DNA from: DATHGT01 sp035317605
GTDB lineage: Bacteria > Methylomirabilota > Methylomirabilia > Rokubacteriales > CSP1-6
Reading direction: 5' to 3'
Length of the DNA stretch: 64,000 nt
NCBI GenBank assembly: GCA_035317605.1
Contig: DATHGT010000344.1
Span: 6,107-70,106, forward strand
Shown here piece after piece: positions 16,743 to 24,279 of the stretch. The notes beneath the pieces are model-generated. The model was given only the letters and a program-made list of their open reading frames with translations, had not been told where the DNA came from and searched no databases. Numbering within the stretch: position 1 is the stretch's first letter; the number at the start of each line of letters is the position of its first letter. The translations under genes were made by a program, and so were the position numbers.

Positions 16743-16766
16743 GGGGGGCCCCGCTGCGGGCCCCCC
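16743..16766. repeat. GC-rich intergenic palindrome
   Basis: GGGGGGCCC (16743-16751) pairs with GGGCCCCCC (16758-16766), followed on the + strand by AAACCCCCCAA. It lies between the solute-binding protein stop and the aldo/keto reductase start. Terminator, attenuator or REP-like element; same class as the ones near 3421, 11655, 43282 and 54998. Confidence 0.6.
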
Positions 16767-16796
16767 AAACCCCCCAACCGACGGCGGATTGTACCC

Positions 16797-18335
16797 TCAT
16801 TTCTTCAGGCGAACTTCCTCCAGGGGCGCGGCCCACGGGTACGGGTTGATCAGCATCAGCGCGGGCTCGGCCACGCGGGGACCGATGCCGGTGGGCCAGA
16901 TGTACTGGTAGATCGGCCCGAGGCGGACGCGGTCGTAGACGAGCTGCTGGATCTTGTGGAGGATCGCCTCGCGCTTCTTCTTGTCGGTCTCGCGCGCCTG
17001 CTGGGCGTAGAAGTCGTCGATGTCGGGATAACCGCCATAGGCATAGGTGGCGTCGCTGGGGATGACCTCCGACATGCGCGAGGCCGCGTTGCCGTAGAGC
17101 GCGCTCGAGCACACGCACACGCCCTTGAGCTTCTTGGTCTCCAGCGCCTTGTAGTAGGCCGCCCGCTCCATCGGCCGCATCTTCATGCGGATGCCGACCG
17201 CCCCGAAGTAGTTGATGATCGCCTCGCCGAGCGAGAAGTACGGGGGCAGCTGGTGGAAGTCGCCGGCGTCGAAGCCGTTGGGGTAGCCGGCCTCGGCCAG
17301 GAGCTTCTTGGCGCGCGCGGCATCGTAGGGGTACGGCGCGATCTTCAGCGCGAACTCGAAGGTGGGCGGGACGAAGTTGCCCATCGGGATCGACGCGCCC
17401 AGCGTCTCCGCGTCGCTCAGGGCCTGGCGATCGATCGCGTAGTTGGCGGCCAGGCGCACGCGCCGGTCGTGCCACGGCGACTTCGGATCCCACTGCTCGA
17501 GGAAGTCGAGGAAGAAGATCCCGATCCCGCCCGAGAACGCGAGCTTGAGGTTCGGGTCCTTCCGGACCTCCTGGGCCTGAGGCGCGTCGAGCAGGTACGC
17601 GACGTCGACTTCCCCGCGCTTGAGCATGGCCAGCCGCGTGGTGGCCTCGGGCACGCTCTTGAACACCAGGCGCTTGACCGAGGGCACTTTGCGCCAGTAC
17701 CCCTCGAAGGCCTCCATCACCAGCTCGATGCCGGGCGTGTGGCTCACGAACTTGTAGGGGCCGAGCCCGATCGGGTGCTTCTTGAAGCCGTCGTCCCCGA
17801 CCTGCTCGACGTACTTCTTGGGGACGATCCAGCCCGCGGCCGACACGATGGTCCCGTAGAAGCTCATGAAGTCCGGCCACGGCTCGTGGAGCACGAAGCG
17901 CACGCGCGACGGACTGACGGTCACGACCTCCTTGACCTTCGCGTGGATGAGCTTGCCCTTCGACCGCTGGAAGCTGAACTTCACGTCCTCGGCGGTGAAG
18001 GGGTCGCCGTTGTGGAACTTGAGACCCTCGCGGAGCTTGAACTCGTAGCTCTTCTGGTCGGCGCTCAGGGTCCACGACTCGGCCAGGCTCGGCGACATGA
18101 GGTTGCTGGGCATGCCCTTCGCCAGCGCGTCGTGCATGGCGTAGAGGATCCAGAACGGGGTGAGCTGGCCCACCGCCTCGCCCGGGTCGAACCACTGCGG
18201 CGAGATGGTGACGTAGAGCGCGAAGCGCATCTCGCCCTCGGGCTTGGTCTGGGCGTTGGCAGCACGCGGGCCGCCGACCACGAGCAGGCACAGCACGGCG
18301 AGGCAGGTCACGGCGACGATTCGTCTGGCGATCAT
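16797..18335 (-). CDS. ABC transporter substrate-binding protein, family 5
   Basis: A 512-residue exported solute-binding protein (DppA/OppA type). Residues 1-29 form a Sec signal peptide (MIARRIVAVTCLAVLCLLVV, ending ANAQ). The mature part has the family pattern LAESWTLSADQKSYEFKLRE then GLKFHNGDPFTAEDVKFSF. No lipobox Cys is seen. It would bind peptides, sugars or opines in the periplasm. No permease or ATPase genes are adjacent, so it works with a transporter encoded elsewhere or is an orphan. GGGAGG precedes the ATG. Confidence 0.9.
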   Translation of the reverse strand: MIARRIVAVTCLAVLCLLVVGGPRAANAQTKPEGEMRFALYVTISPQWFDPGEAVGQLTPFWILYAMHDALAKGMPSNLMSPSLAESWTLSADQKSYEFKLREGLKFHNGDPFTAEDVKFSFQRSKGKLIHAKVKEVVTVSPSRVRFVLHEPWPDFMSFYGTIVSAAGWIVPKKYVEQVGDDGFKKHPIGLGPYKFVSHTPGIELVMEAFEGYWRKVPSVKRLVFKSVPEATTRLAMLKRGEVDVAYLLDAPQAQEVRKDPNLKLAFSGGIGIFFLDFLEQWDPKSPWHDRRVRLAANYAIDRQALSDAETLGASIPMGNFVPPTFEFALKIAPYPYDAARAKKLLAEAGYPNGFDAGDFHQLPPYFSLGEAIINYFGAVGIRMKMRPMERAAYYKALETKKLKGVCVCSSALYGNAASRMSEVIPSDATYAYGGYPDIDDFYAQQARETDKKKREAILHKIQQLVYDRVRLGPIYQYIWPTGIGPRVAEPALMLINPYPWAAPLEEVRLKK

Positions 18336-18468
18336 CGGTCCTCCCGGGGATGGCCTCGCGGGTCCACTCGAGGAGTGGCTCGCGGGCCGTTGATCACCGT
18401 CTTCCTACCGCGTACTCTGCCGCCATGGCAAGCCCCGAAATGGGGGACGCGCCGGCGAGGAGGAGCCC

Positions 18469-19332
18469 ATGGAAGAGCGGGTGACGTTTCCGTCCGATGG
18501 TCTGAAGCTCTCGGGAATCCTGCACACGCCCGACGGCTCCGGCGAGCGGCGGCCGGGATTCCTCGTGCTCCACGGGTTCGGGAGCAACAAGGACAGCGGC
18601 AATTCGCGGGTCGTCAGCAAGACGCTGACGGATTTCGGCTACGCGGCGCTGCGGTTCGACTTTCGCGGCTGCGGCGAGAGCGAGGGCCCGCGCGGGCGGA
18701 CGATCTGCCTCGAGCAGGTCGAGGACACCAGGAGCGCGCTCTCGTTCATGGCGACCCGGCCGCAGGTCGATCCCGAGCGTATCGCCGTGATCGGCAGCAG
18801 CTTCGGCGCCGCCGTCGCGGTCTACACCGCGGGCGTCGACCCGCGGGTGGCCGCCTGCATCTCGTGCGGCGGCTGGGGCGACGGGGTGAAGAAGTTCCGC
18901 AAGCAGCATGAGTCGCCCGAGGCCTGGCAGCGCTTCACCGACATGATGGCGGAGGGACGACGACGCCGCGAGCGCGGCGAGCCCGAGCTGATGGTGCCCC
19001 GCTTCGACATCGTGCCGATCCCACCCGGCCTGCGCGGCAACCTGTCGCAGGGCTCGATCATGGAGTTCCCGTTCGCGGTGGTCGAGAGCATGTACACGTT
19101 CATGGCCAACGACGTCGTCGGCAAGATCGCGCCGCGCCCGCTGCTCCTGCTCCATCCCGCGCGCGATTCCGTCACCCCGACCGAGCAGTCGATCGACCTC
19201 TTCGCCCACGCCGGCCAGCCGACCGACCTGCACCTGGTGGCCGACGTCGATCACTTCATCCTCTCGGAGGGCAACCCGCTGGTCGTCACCCTCGTGCGCC
19301 ACTGGCTCGAGAAGCACTTCGCCGTCAAGTGA
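18469..19332 (+). CDS. Alpha/beta hydrolase
   Basis: A 287-residue serine hydrolase with a dienelactone-hydrolase-like layout. LVLHGFGSNKDSGNS is the oxyanion region, ALRFDFRGCGESEGPRG follows, the nucleophile Ser is in AVIGSSFGAAVA, the acid Asp in LLLHPARDSVTP and the His in VADVDHFIL. All three catalytic residues are visible. GAGGAG lies just before the ATG. It is divergent from the solute-binding protein. Likely an esterase or acyl-peptide-type hydrolase; substrate unknown. Confidence 0.87.
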   Translation: MEERVTFPSDGLKLSGILHTPDGSGERRPGFLVLHGFGSNKDSGNSRVVSKTLTDFGYAALRFDFRGCGESEGPRGRTICLEQVEDTRSALSFMATRPQVDPERIAVIGSSFGAAVAVYTAGVDPRVAACISCGGWGDGVKKFRKQHESPEAWQRFTDMMAEGRRRRERGEPELMVPRFDIVPIPPGLRGNLSQGSIMEFPFAVVESMYTFMANDVVGKIAPRPLLLLHPARDSVTPTEQSIDLFAHAGQPTDLHLVADVDHFILSEGNPLVVTLVRHWLEKHFAVK

Positions 19333-19563
19333 CGTGGAGACGCACGTCAAGGTGCCGGCGATCCTCCACCTGATGTTCGCGGGGCACAGCGTGCGGTTCG
19401 GTCTCTGTTCTCCGCCAAAACGCCTGGGTCGATGATCCCCGAGAGTTCCCTTCGCGCGAGGACGCGCATGGAATCTGCCGGCTCGCCGGCTTCTGGCCAC
19501 TCGACCGTCTCGAGAAGCGCGCGGGTGAAGCGAATCTACAACGTAAAGGAGAAAAACGCAGGC

Positions 19564-19595
19564 GAGGATGTTTCCTATTGTGAGGATTTTTCCTA
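19564..19595 (+). promoter_or_regulatory. Paired operator-like direct repeats upstream of the DUF11 gene
   Basis: Two 14-bp units, GAGGATGTTTCCTA (19564-19577) and GAGGATTTTTCCTA (19582-19595), differ at one base and are 18 bp apart. Each contains an AGGA-N4-TCCT dyad. They end 5 bp before a plausible -35 box, a position suited to an activator. Which protein binds is unknown. Confidence 0.5.
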
Positions 19596-19600
19596 CTGAA

Positions 19601-19629
19601 GTGTCACTCGTTTGATACCGGACTAAACT
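19601..19629 (+). promoter_or_regulatory. Candidate promoter of the DUF11 gene
   Basis: GTGTCA (19601-19606), a 17-nt spacer and TAAACT (19624-19629), each matching the sigma-70 consensus at four of six positions. It lies in a locally AT-rich stretch. The transcript would start near 19636 and carry the riboswitch in its leader. From 19333 to 19560 I see nothing else identifiable. Confidence 0.4.
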
Positions 19630-19756
19630 GGCACGGGGTCGCTGAGGACGCGCACGACTCCCGCGTGAAATTTCCGCGTCAGATCTACGGAGCTGAGCTC
19701 CGAGCCATCTGTCGTGCCTCGGAATGACCATTGCACCCCGGGGCCGGCCACGAAGA

Positions 19757-19849
19757 CCCTTCCCCGATAAAGGCAAACTCGTCGTGAGGCGGGGGCGCAA
19801 AGCCACGGGTCAGACGTAGGGTCTGACAGCCGGGCTACCGAACGAAGGG
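19757..19849 (+). ncRNA. Cyclic di-GMP-I (GEMM) riboswitch
   Basis: The leader matches the GEMM-I consensus. An outer stem CCCTTC (19757-19762) pairs with GAAGGG (19844-19849). AAAGGCAAAC lies at 19769-19778, and GGGGCGCAAAGCC, the tetraloop-receptor arm, ends at 19804. A stem GTCAGAC/GTCTGAC (19809-19815 with 19821-19827) follows, then CAGCCGGGCTACCG. Order and spacing are those of the class found upstream of c-di-GMP-controlled surface and motility genes. It ends about 25 nt before the Shine-Dalgarno of the DUF11 protein, so control of translation or of early termination is plausible. ON or OFF polarity cannot be decided by eye. Confidence 0.9.
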
Positions 19850-19887
19850 GAGATGACCCACGGCGGTCTTCGCGAGGAGGACTGCCA

Positions 19888-22800
19888 GTGGTCTCTAAGC
19901 TATCGCCCGCCAGCGCCCCGCCCACGCCGCCGCGTCTCTCTCGTTTTGTCCCGCCGCTCTTCAGGGCCCAGCGAAGGCGGGCCGTCTGGCTCGGGGTCGT
20001 TCTGTTGCTCGTTGCTGCACCGGCCCAGGCGCAGACCGGGAATAGCTCGGCCTTCGGTGTCCAGGCCACCGGCAGCGTGACCGCGCTCAACGCGGCCATC
20101 CTCGCCACGCTTGCTCTGGGACCGTTGCCCACCGTGTCCGGAAGCGCTCCCCCTGCGTATAACGTCTCCGACTCGGCGGCGTCCGCCGCTGGCGACCTGT
20201 CGCTCGTGGCGCCGATCGTGTTCAACGTGGCGACCGTCAACACCGGACTCCTTCAGGTGAACGCACAGTCACCCCTCGCGCCAGATCCGACGGCCACCTC
20301 AACGGTGAACAACCTGGCGTTCGGGTTGAGCGTGATTCCGGTCGCGGTCCCCGCATCCGCCCTCGCTCTCGCCGCCACCTCGGTGCAGTCCTCCGCCGAT
20401 ATCGGCGGGACGTGCGGAGGTGCCTTGACGCCTGTCGGCTCGACCACGATCGTGAATGGGACACTCAACGGACTTATACGCACCGTCCTCGGGCTCAGCG
20501 GGACGATCACCGCCAATCCCGCTCCCAATACCGTGCTGCTCGACGTGACCGCAGTCGCGGGCGTCCTGACCAGCGGCCGGATCCGGGTCCTGTTGAACGA
20601 GCAGATCGTGAGCGGCGACGGCACGACGAACCTGAGCCTGATCGTCAACGCGATCCACATCACGGTCAGCGGCGCCGTGCTCCAGGGTGTCACCGGAACC
20701 GTCGACCTCGACGTGGTGATCGCCCAGTCGCGCGCCGCGCTCAATTGCCCGGGCGCCCAGCCACAAGCGAACCTCAGCATCGTGAAGACCGATTCGCCGG
20801 ATCCGGTCAACGTTCCAGGCACCCTCACGTATCAGATCACGGTGACCAACAGCGGCTCGGCCAACGTGCCTCAAGCACGGGTGACGGACAACTTGCCGCT
20901 CACCCCGAGCGTGACGTTCGGGAGCGCGACGCCGAGCCAGGGGAGCTGCGGGGCGCCGAACCCGTTGGTGTGCGATCTGGGCGTCCTGAACGCGGGCGCG
21001 AGCGCCAGCGTCACCGTGAACCTGAACGTGCAGGCCGGGGCGTCCGGGCCGATCATCAATACGGCGACCGTGGCCGATGCATCGGGCGTCACGACCGATC
21101 CGAATGTCTCCGACAACTCCAGCACCACCAGCACAGCCGTCAACGGACCTCCATCGGGCACCAGCGCGGACCTGTCCATCGTGAAGACCGGCACCCCCAA
21201 TCCGGTCACGGCCGGACAGACCTTGACGTACCTCCTCACCATCACGAACCACGGCCCCGATGCCGCGACCAATGTGGTCGTCACTGACCCGGTGCCGCCA
21301 GGCGCCGGCCTCCAGTCGGCGACGCCGAGCGCCGGCGGCAATTGCACCACGGGCGCGGTCGTCACGTGTACCTTCCCCAATCTGGCCGCGAACGCGACCG
21401 CCACCGTGACGATCCTCGCGACGGCCCCGTCACAGCCCGGCACCGTCACGAACACGGCCGTCGTCAGCAGCAACGTCGCCGACCCCGATCCGCTGAACAA
21501 TAGCGCGACGACCAACACCACGGTCAACGGAGCGCCGCCCGGGACCGCCGATCTCTCGATCACAAAGCTGGCGACCCCGAATCCGGTCGCCGCGGGCCAG
21601 ACGCTGACCTACTCCATCACGGCCACGAACAACGGCCCCGACGTGGCGACGAACGTGACGATCACGGACCCCGTGCCGTCGGGGGCGACCCTGCAGTCGG
21701 CGACGCCGAGCGCCGGCGGCAATTGCACCACGGGCTCGGTCGTCACGTGCACCTTCCCCAGCCTGGCCCCGAGCGCGTCAGCCAGCGTGACGATCCTCGT
21801 GACGGCGCCGTCACTTCCCGGCACGCTCACGAACACGGCGACGGTCAGCAGCAGCGTCGCCGATCCCAATCCGTCGAACAACACCTCGACGACCAACACG
21901 ACGGTGAGCGGCGGGGTCGCCGGTGCCGCCGACCTCTCGATCACGAAGGTGGCGAGTCCGAACCCGGTGACCGCGGGTCAGCCGCTCACCTACTCCATCA
22001 CGGCCATGAACAATGGGCCGACCGCGGCGATCAACGTGACGATCACAGACCCGGTGCCGTCAGGGGCGACCCTGCAGTCGGCGACGCCGAGCGCCGGCGG
22101 CAGTTGCACCACGGGCGGAGTCGTCACGTGCACGTTCCCGAGCCTGGCCCCGAGCGCGTCAGCCAGCGTGACGATCGTCGTGACGGCGCCGTCGCAGCCC
22201 GGCACCGTGACGAACACGGCCTCGGTCAGTAGTAGCGTGTCCGACCCGAATCCGACCAACAACAGCTCGACGACCACCACGACGGTGAATGCGGCGCCCG
22301 CCGCCGCCGCCGATCTCTCGATCACGAAGGTGGCGAGTCCAAACCCGGTGACCGCAGGTCAGTCGCTGACGTACTTCATCGCCACCACGAACAACGGTCC
22401 GAACACCGCGACGAACGTGGTCATCACGGACCCGGTGCCGTCAGGGGCGACCCTGCAGTCGGCGACGCCGAGCGCCGGCGGCAATTGCACCACGGGCGGG
22501 GTCGTCACATGCACGTTCCCCAGTCTGGCCCCGAGCGCGTCGGCCAGCGTGACGATCGTCGTGACGGCGCCGTCGCAGCCCGGTACCGTCACGAACACGG
22601 CGTCGGTCAGTAGTAGCGTCTCGGATCCCGATCTGGCCAATAACAGTTCGACGACGAATACCACGGTGAACGCTGCGTCCGCCGGCGCGGCCGATCTCTC
22701 GATCGCCAAGGTCGCGAGCCCGAACCCGGTCGCACCGGGTCAAACGTTGACTTACTCGATCACGGCGACGAACAACGGTCCGAACGCTGCGACGGGCGTG

Positions 22801-23949
22801 GTCATCACGGACCCGGTACCCTCAGGCGCGACGCTCCAGTCGGCGACACCGAGCGCCGGCGGGAGTTGCACCACTGGCGCCGTCGTCACGTGCACGTTCC
22901 CGAGCCTGGCTCCCAACGCGACGGTCAGCGTGGCGATCGTCGTGACGGCGCCATCTCAGCCAGGTACGCTCACAAATTCGGCGTCGGTCAGCAGTAACGT
23001 CTCCGATCCCAACCCGAGCAACAACAACGCGACGGTCGGCACCCAGGTCGGCGGCGGGTCAGGGGGGGCCGATCTGGCCATCACCAAGACCGCGAGCCCG
23101 AATTCCGTCGCGCCCGGCGGAACGCTCACGTATTTGCTCACGGTCACCAACAACGGGCCTGGAGCGGCGACCAACCTGGTCGTGAGCGATCCGCTGCCGG
23201 CAGGTGTGGTGCTGCAGTCGGTGACGCCGAGCGCCGGTGGCAGCTGCGGGTCTGCCAATCCCGTGGTCTGTAACTTCCCCGTGCTCGGCGCCGGGGCCAA
23301 CGTCAAGGTAACGATCGTTGTGACCGTTTCCGCCCAGGGGGGTTCCCTCACCAACACGGCCAGTGTCAGCAGCGATGTGAGCGATCCGATCTCGAGCAAC
23401 AACTCTGCGGCGCAGACCACGCCGGTCGTCCCGGGCGGGGGCGCAGGGGCCGCGAATCTGGGGATCACGAAGTCGGCGAGCCCTAACCCCGTCGGCCCCG
23501 GTGCCCACCTGACGTATCTGTTGACCGTCACGAATCTCGGACCAGGCTCGGCGACCAACGTGATCGTCAGCGATCAGCTACCGCCAGGCGTCAGCCTGGT
23601 CTCGGTGACGCAGAGCGCAGGCGGAAACTGCACGACCGGCGCAACGGTGACATGCACGTTCCCGAGCCTCGCCAATCAAGCGAGTGCCACCGTCACGATC
23701 GTCGTCACGACGCCGACCCAGCCGGGGACTTTGACGAACACGGCCGCCGTCAGCAGTGCGACGACCGACCCCGATACGAGCGACAACACCGTGAGTCTCG
23801 CGACCCAGGTGACGGCCGTCAGCGGCGCGGAGCCCATTCCGACGCTCTCGGAATGGGCGCTGATCGTATTCGTGGGCCTGCTCGTCGGCTTCGGCTGGTA
23901 CGAGGCCCAGCGCCGCCGGCGTTCGCGCAAGGGTCCCGCGTCCGCGTGA
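19888..23949 (+). CDS. Secreted DUF11-repeat protein with IPTL-CTERM anchor
   Basis: A 1353-residue exported surface protein. It starts at GTG 19888 with GAGGAGG 7 nt upstream. Residues 1-50 contain a long signal peptide (RRAVWLGVVLLLVAAPAQAQ). Residues 50-290 are a Thr/Val/Ala-rich beta domain. Eight DUF11 repeats start near residues 294, 427, 554, 681, 808, 935, 1061 and 1189, each opening ADLSITK-like and containing NPV-G-LTY and NGP--ATNV. The tail is PIPTLSEW (1316-1323), a hydrophobic helix and QRRRRSRK, an IPTL-CTERM sorting signal. The riboswitch in its leader ties expression to c-di-GMP, so an adhesin or matrix role at the sessile/motile switch is likely. The repeats are near-identical in DNA. 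Confidence 0.92.
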   Translation: MVSKLSPASAPPTPPRLSRFVPPLFRAQRRRAVWLGVVLLLVAAPAQAQTGNSSAFGVQATGSVTALNAAILATLALGPLPTVSGSAPPAYNVSDSAASAAGDLSLVAPIVFNVATVNTGLLQVNAQSPLAPDPTATSTVNNLAFGLSVIPVAVPASALALAATSVQSSADIGGTCGGALTPVGSTTIVNGTLNGLIRTVLGLSGTITANPAPNTVLLDVTAVAGVLTSGRIRVLLNEQIVSGDGTTNLSLIVNAIHITVSGAVLQGVTGTVDLDVVIAQSRAALNCPGAQPQANLSIVKTDSPDPVNVPGTLTYQITVTNSGSANVPQARVTDNLPLTPSVTFGSATPSQGSCGAPNPLVCDLGVLNAGASASVTVNLNVQAGASGPIINTATVADASGVTTDPNVSDNSSTTSTAVNGPPSGTSADLSIVKTGTPNPVTAGQTLTYLLTITNHGPDAATNVVVTDPVPPGAGLQSATPSAGGNCTTGAVVTCTFPNLAANATATVTILATAPSQPGTVTNTAVVSSNVADPDPLNNSATTNTTVNGAPPGTADLSITKLATPNPVAAGQTLTYSITATNNGPDVATNVTITDPVPSGATLQSATPSAGGNCTTGSVVTCTFPSLAPSASASVTILVTAPSLPGTLTNTATVSSSVADPNPSNNTSTTNTTVSGGVAGAADLSITKVASPNPVTAGQPLTYSITAMNNGPTAAINVTITDPVPSGATLQSATPSAGGSCTTGGVVTCTFPSLAPSASASVTIVVTAPSQPGTVTNTASVSSSVSDPNPTNNSSTTTTTVNAAPAAAADLSITKVASPNPVTAGQSLTYFIATTNNGPNTATNVVITDPVPSGATLQSATPSAGGNCTTGGVVTCTFPSLAPSASASVTIVVTAPSQPGTVTNTASVSSSVSDPDLANNSSTTNTTVNAASAGAADLSIAKVASPNPVAPGQTLTYSITATNNGPNAATGVVITDPVPSGATLQSATPSAGGSCTTGAVVTCTFPSLAPNATVSVAIVVTAPSQPGTLTNSASVSSNVSDPNPSNNNATVGTQVGGGSGGADLAITKTASPNSVAPGGTLTYLLTVTNNGPGAATNLVVSDPLPAGVVLQSVTPSAGGSCGSANPVVCNFPVLGAGANVKVTIVVTVSAQGGSLTNTASVSSDVSDPISSNNSAAQTTPVVPGGGAGAANLGITKSASPNPVGPGAHLTYLLTVTNLGPGSATNVIVSDQLPPGVSLVSVTQSAGGNCTTGATVTCTFPSLANQASATVTIVVTTPTQPGTLTNTAAVSSATTDPDTSDNTVSLATQVTAVSGAEPIPTLSEWALIVFVGLLVGFGWYEAQRRRRSRKGPASA
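20767..23829 (+). repeat. Tandem array of eight DUF11-coding repeats
   Basis: Units begin at 20767, 21166, 21547, 21928, 22309, 22690, 23068 and 23452. The five from 21166 to 22690 are exactly 381 bp apart, and those from 21547 on are strongly similar at DNA level (for example GCGACGCCGAGCGCCGGCGG recurs). The outer units are more diverged. This indicates recent expansion of the central units by unequal recombination. Confidence 0.9.
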
Positions 23950-23984
23950 GTCGCGTCCGCATCTAGCCTGGCACACCGAGGTGG

Positions 23985-24010
23985 CTCCGGCGCCGCGCGC
24001 GGCGCCGGAG
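23985..24010 (+). terminator. Perfect palindrome after the DUF11 gene
   Basis: A 26-bp perfect inverted repeat (CTCCGGCGCCGCG and its complement) lies 36 bp after the stop codon. The strong stem without a T-run makes it a likely terminator or mRNA 3'-end stabiliser. Confidence 0.6.
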
Positions 24011-24086
24011 AGCGGACGTTCCTTGACCGGTCCGGCCACTGCGACTACTCTCTGCGCACGTTTCTGAAACCAAGGAGACGCGCGCC

Positions 24087-24240
24087 ATGCCAGTCGCCAG
24101 CCTCCGCGGCGTCACCATCAACCATCAGATCGTCGGTGACCGCGGGCCCTGGGCACAACGACTAGGATCAGTTCACCGACGCGGCCAAGCAGGACGGCAT
24201 GGCCGCGGTCTGCGCGACGGAATTGCCCATGGCTCCTTGA
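24087..24240 (+). pseudogene. Remnant of an alpha/beta hydrolase gene
   Basis: The first 66 nt encode MPVASLRGVTINHQIVGDRG, matching the start of the intact hydrolase at 25967 (MAIASVRGVDINYQVVGDRG). It then jumps to a segment equal to the middle of that protein: GHND-stop-DQFTDAAKQDGMAAVCATE against GHNYYGQFIEAATQGGMAAVCATE. About 330 bp are missing, the join shifts frame and a TAG interrupts the second part. An intact-looking AGGAG remains before the ATG. It is the dead paralogue of the gene 1.9 kb downstream. Confidence 0.85.
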
Positions 24241-24279
24241 CTACGCGCGTTCACCCCCCGCGGCGCGGTATGTGAGTCG

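Noticed and set aside
19333..19560. Possible small gene or relic after the hydrolase at 19332
   Set aside because: A short open stretch (VKVPAILHLMFAGHS) is visible but is soon interrupted and matches nothing I recognise.
19629..19642. Sigma-54-like site TGGCACG followed by GC
   Set aside because: The spacing between the GG and GC elements is 9 nt instead of 10 and the -12 TTGC is TCGC. A sigma-70-like promoter fits the same stretch better.
20249..23558. Several minus-strand frames of 110-320 residues opposite the DUF11 gene
   Set aside because: They repeat with the same 381-bp period as the sense repeats, so they are mirror images of the array, not genes.
20767..23829. Regular repeats as a possible CRISPR array
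   Set aside because: The units are 381 bp, contiguous and protein-coding, with no short repeat/spacer alternation.
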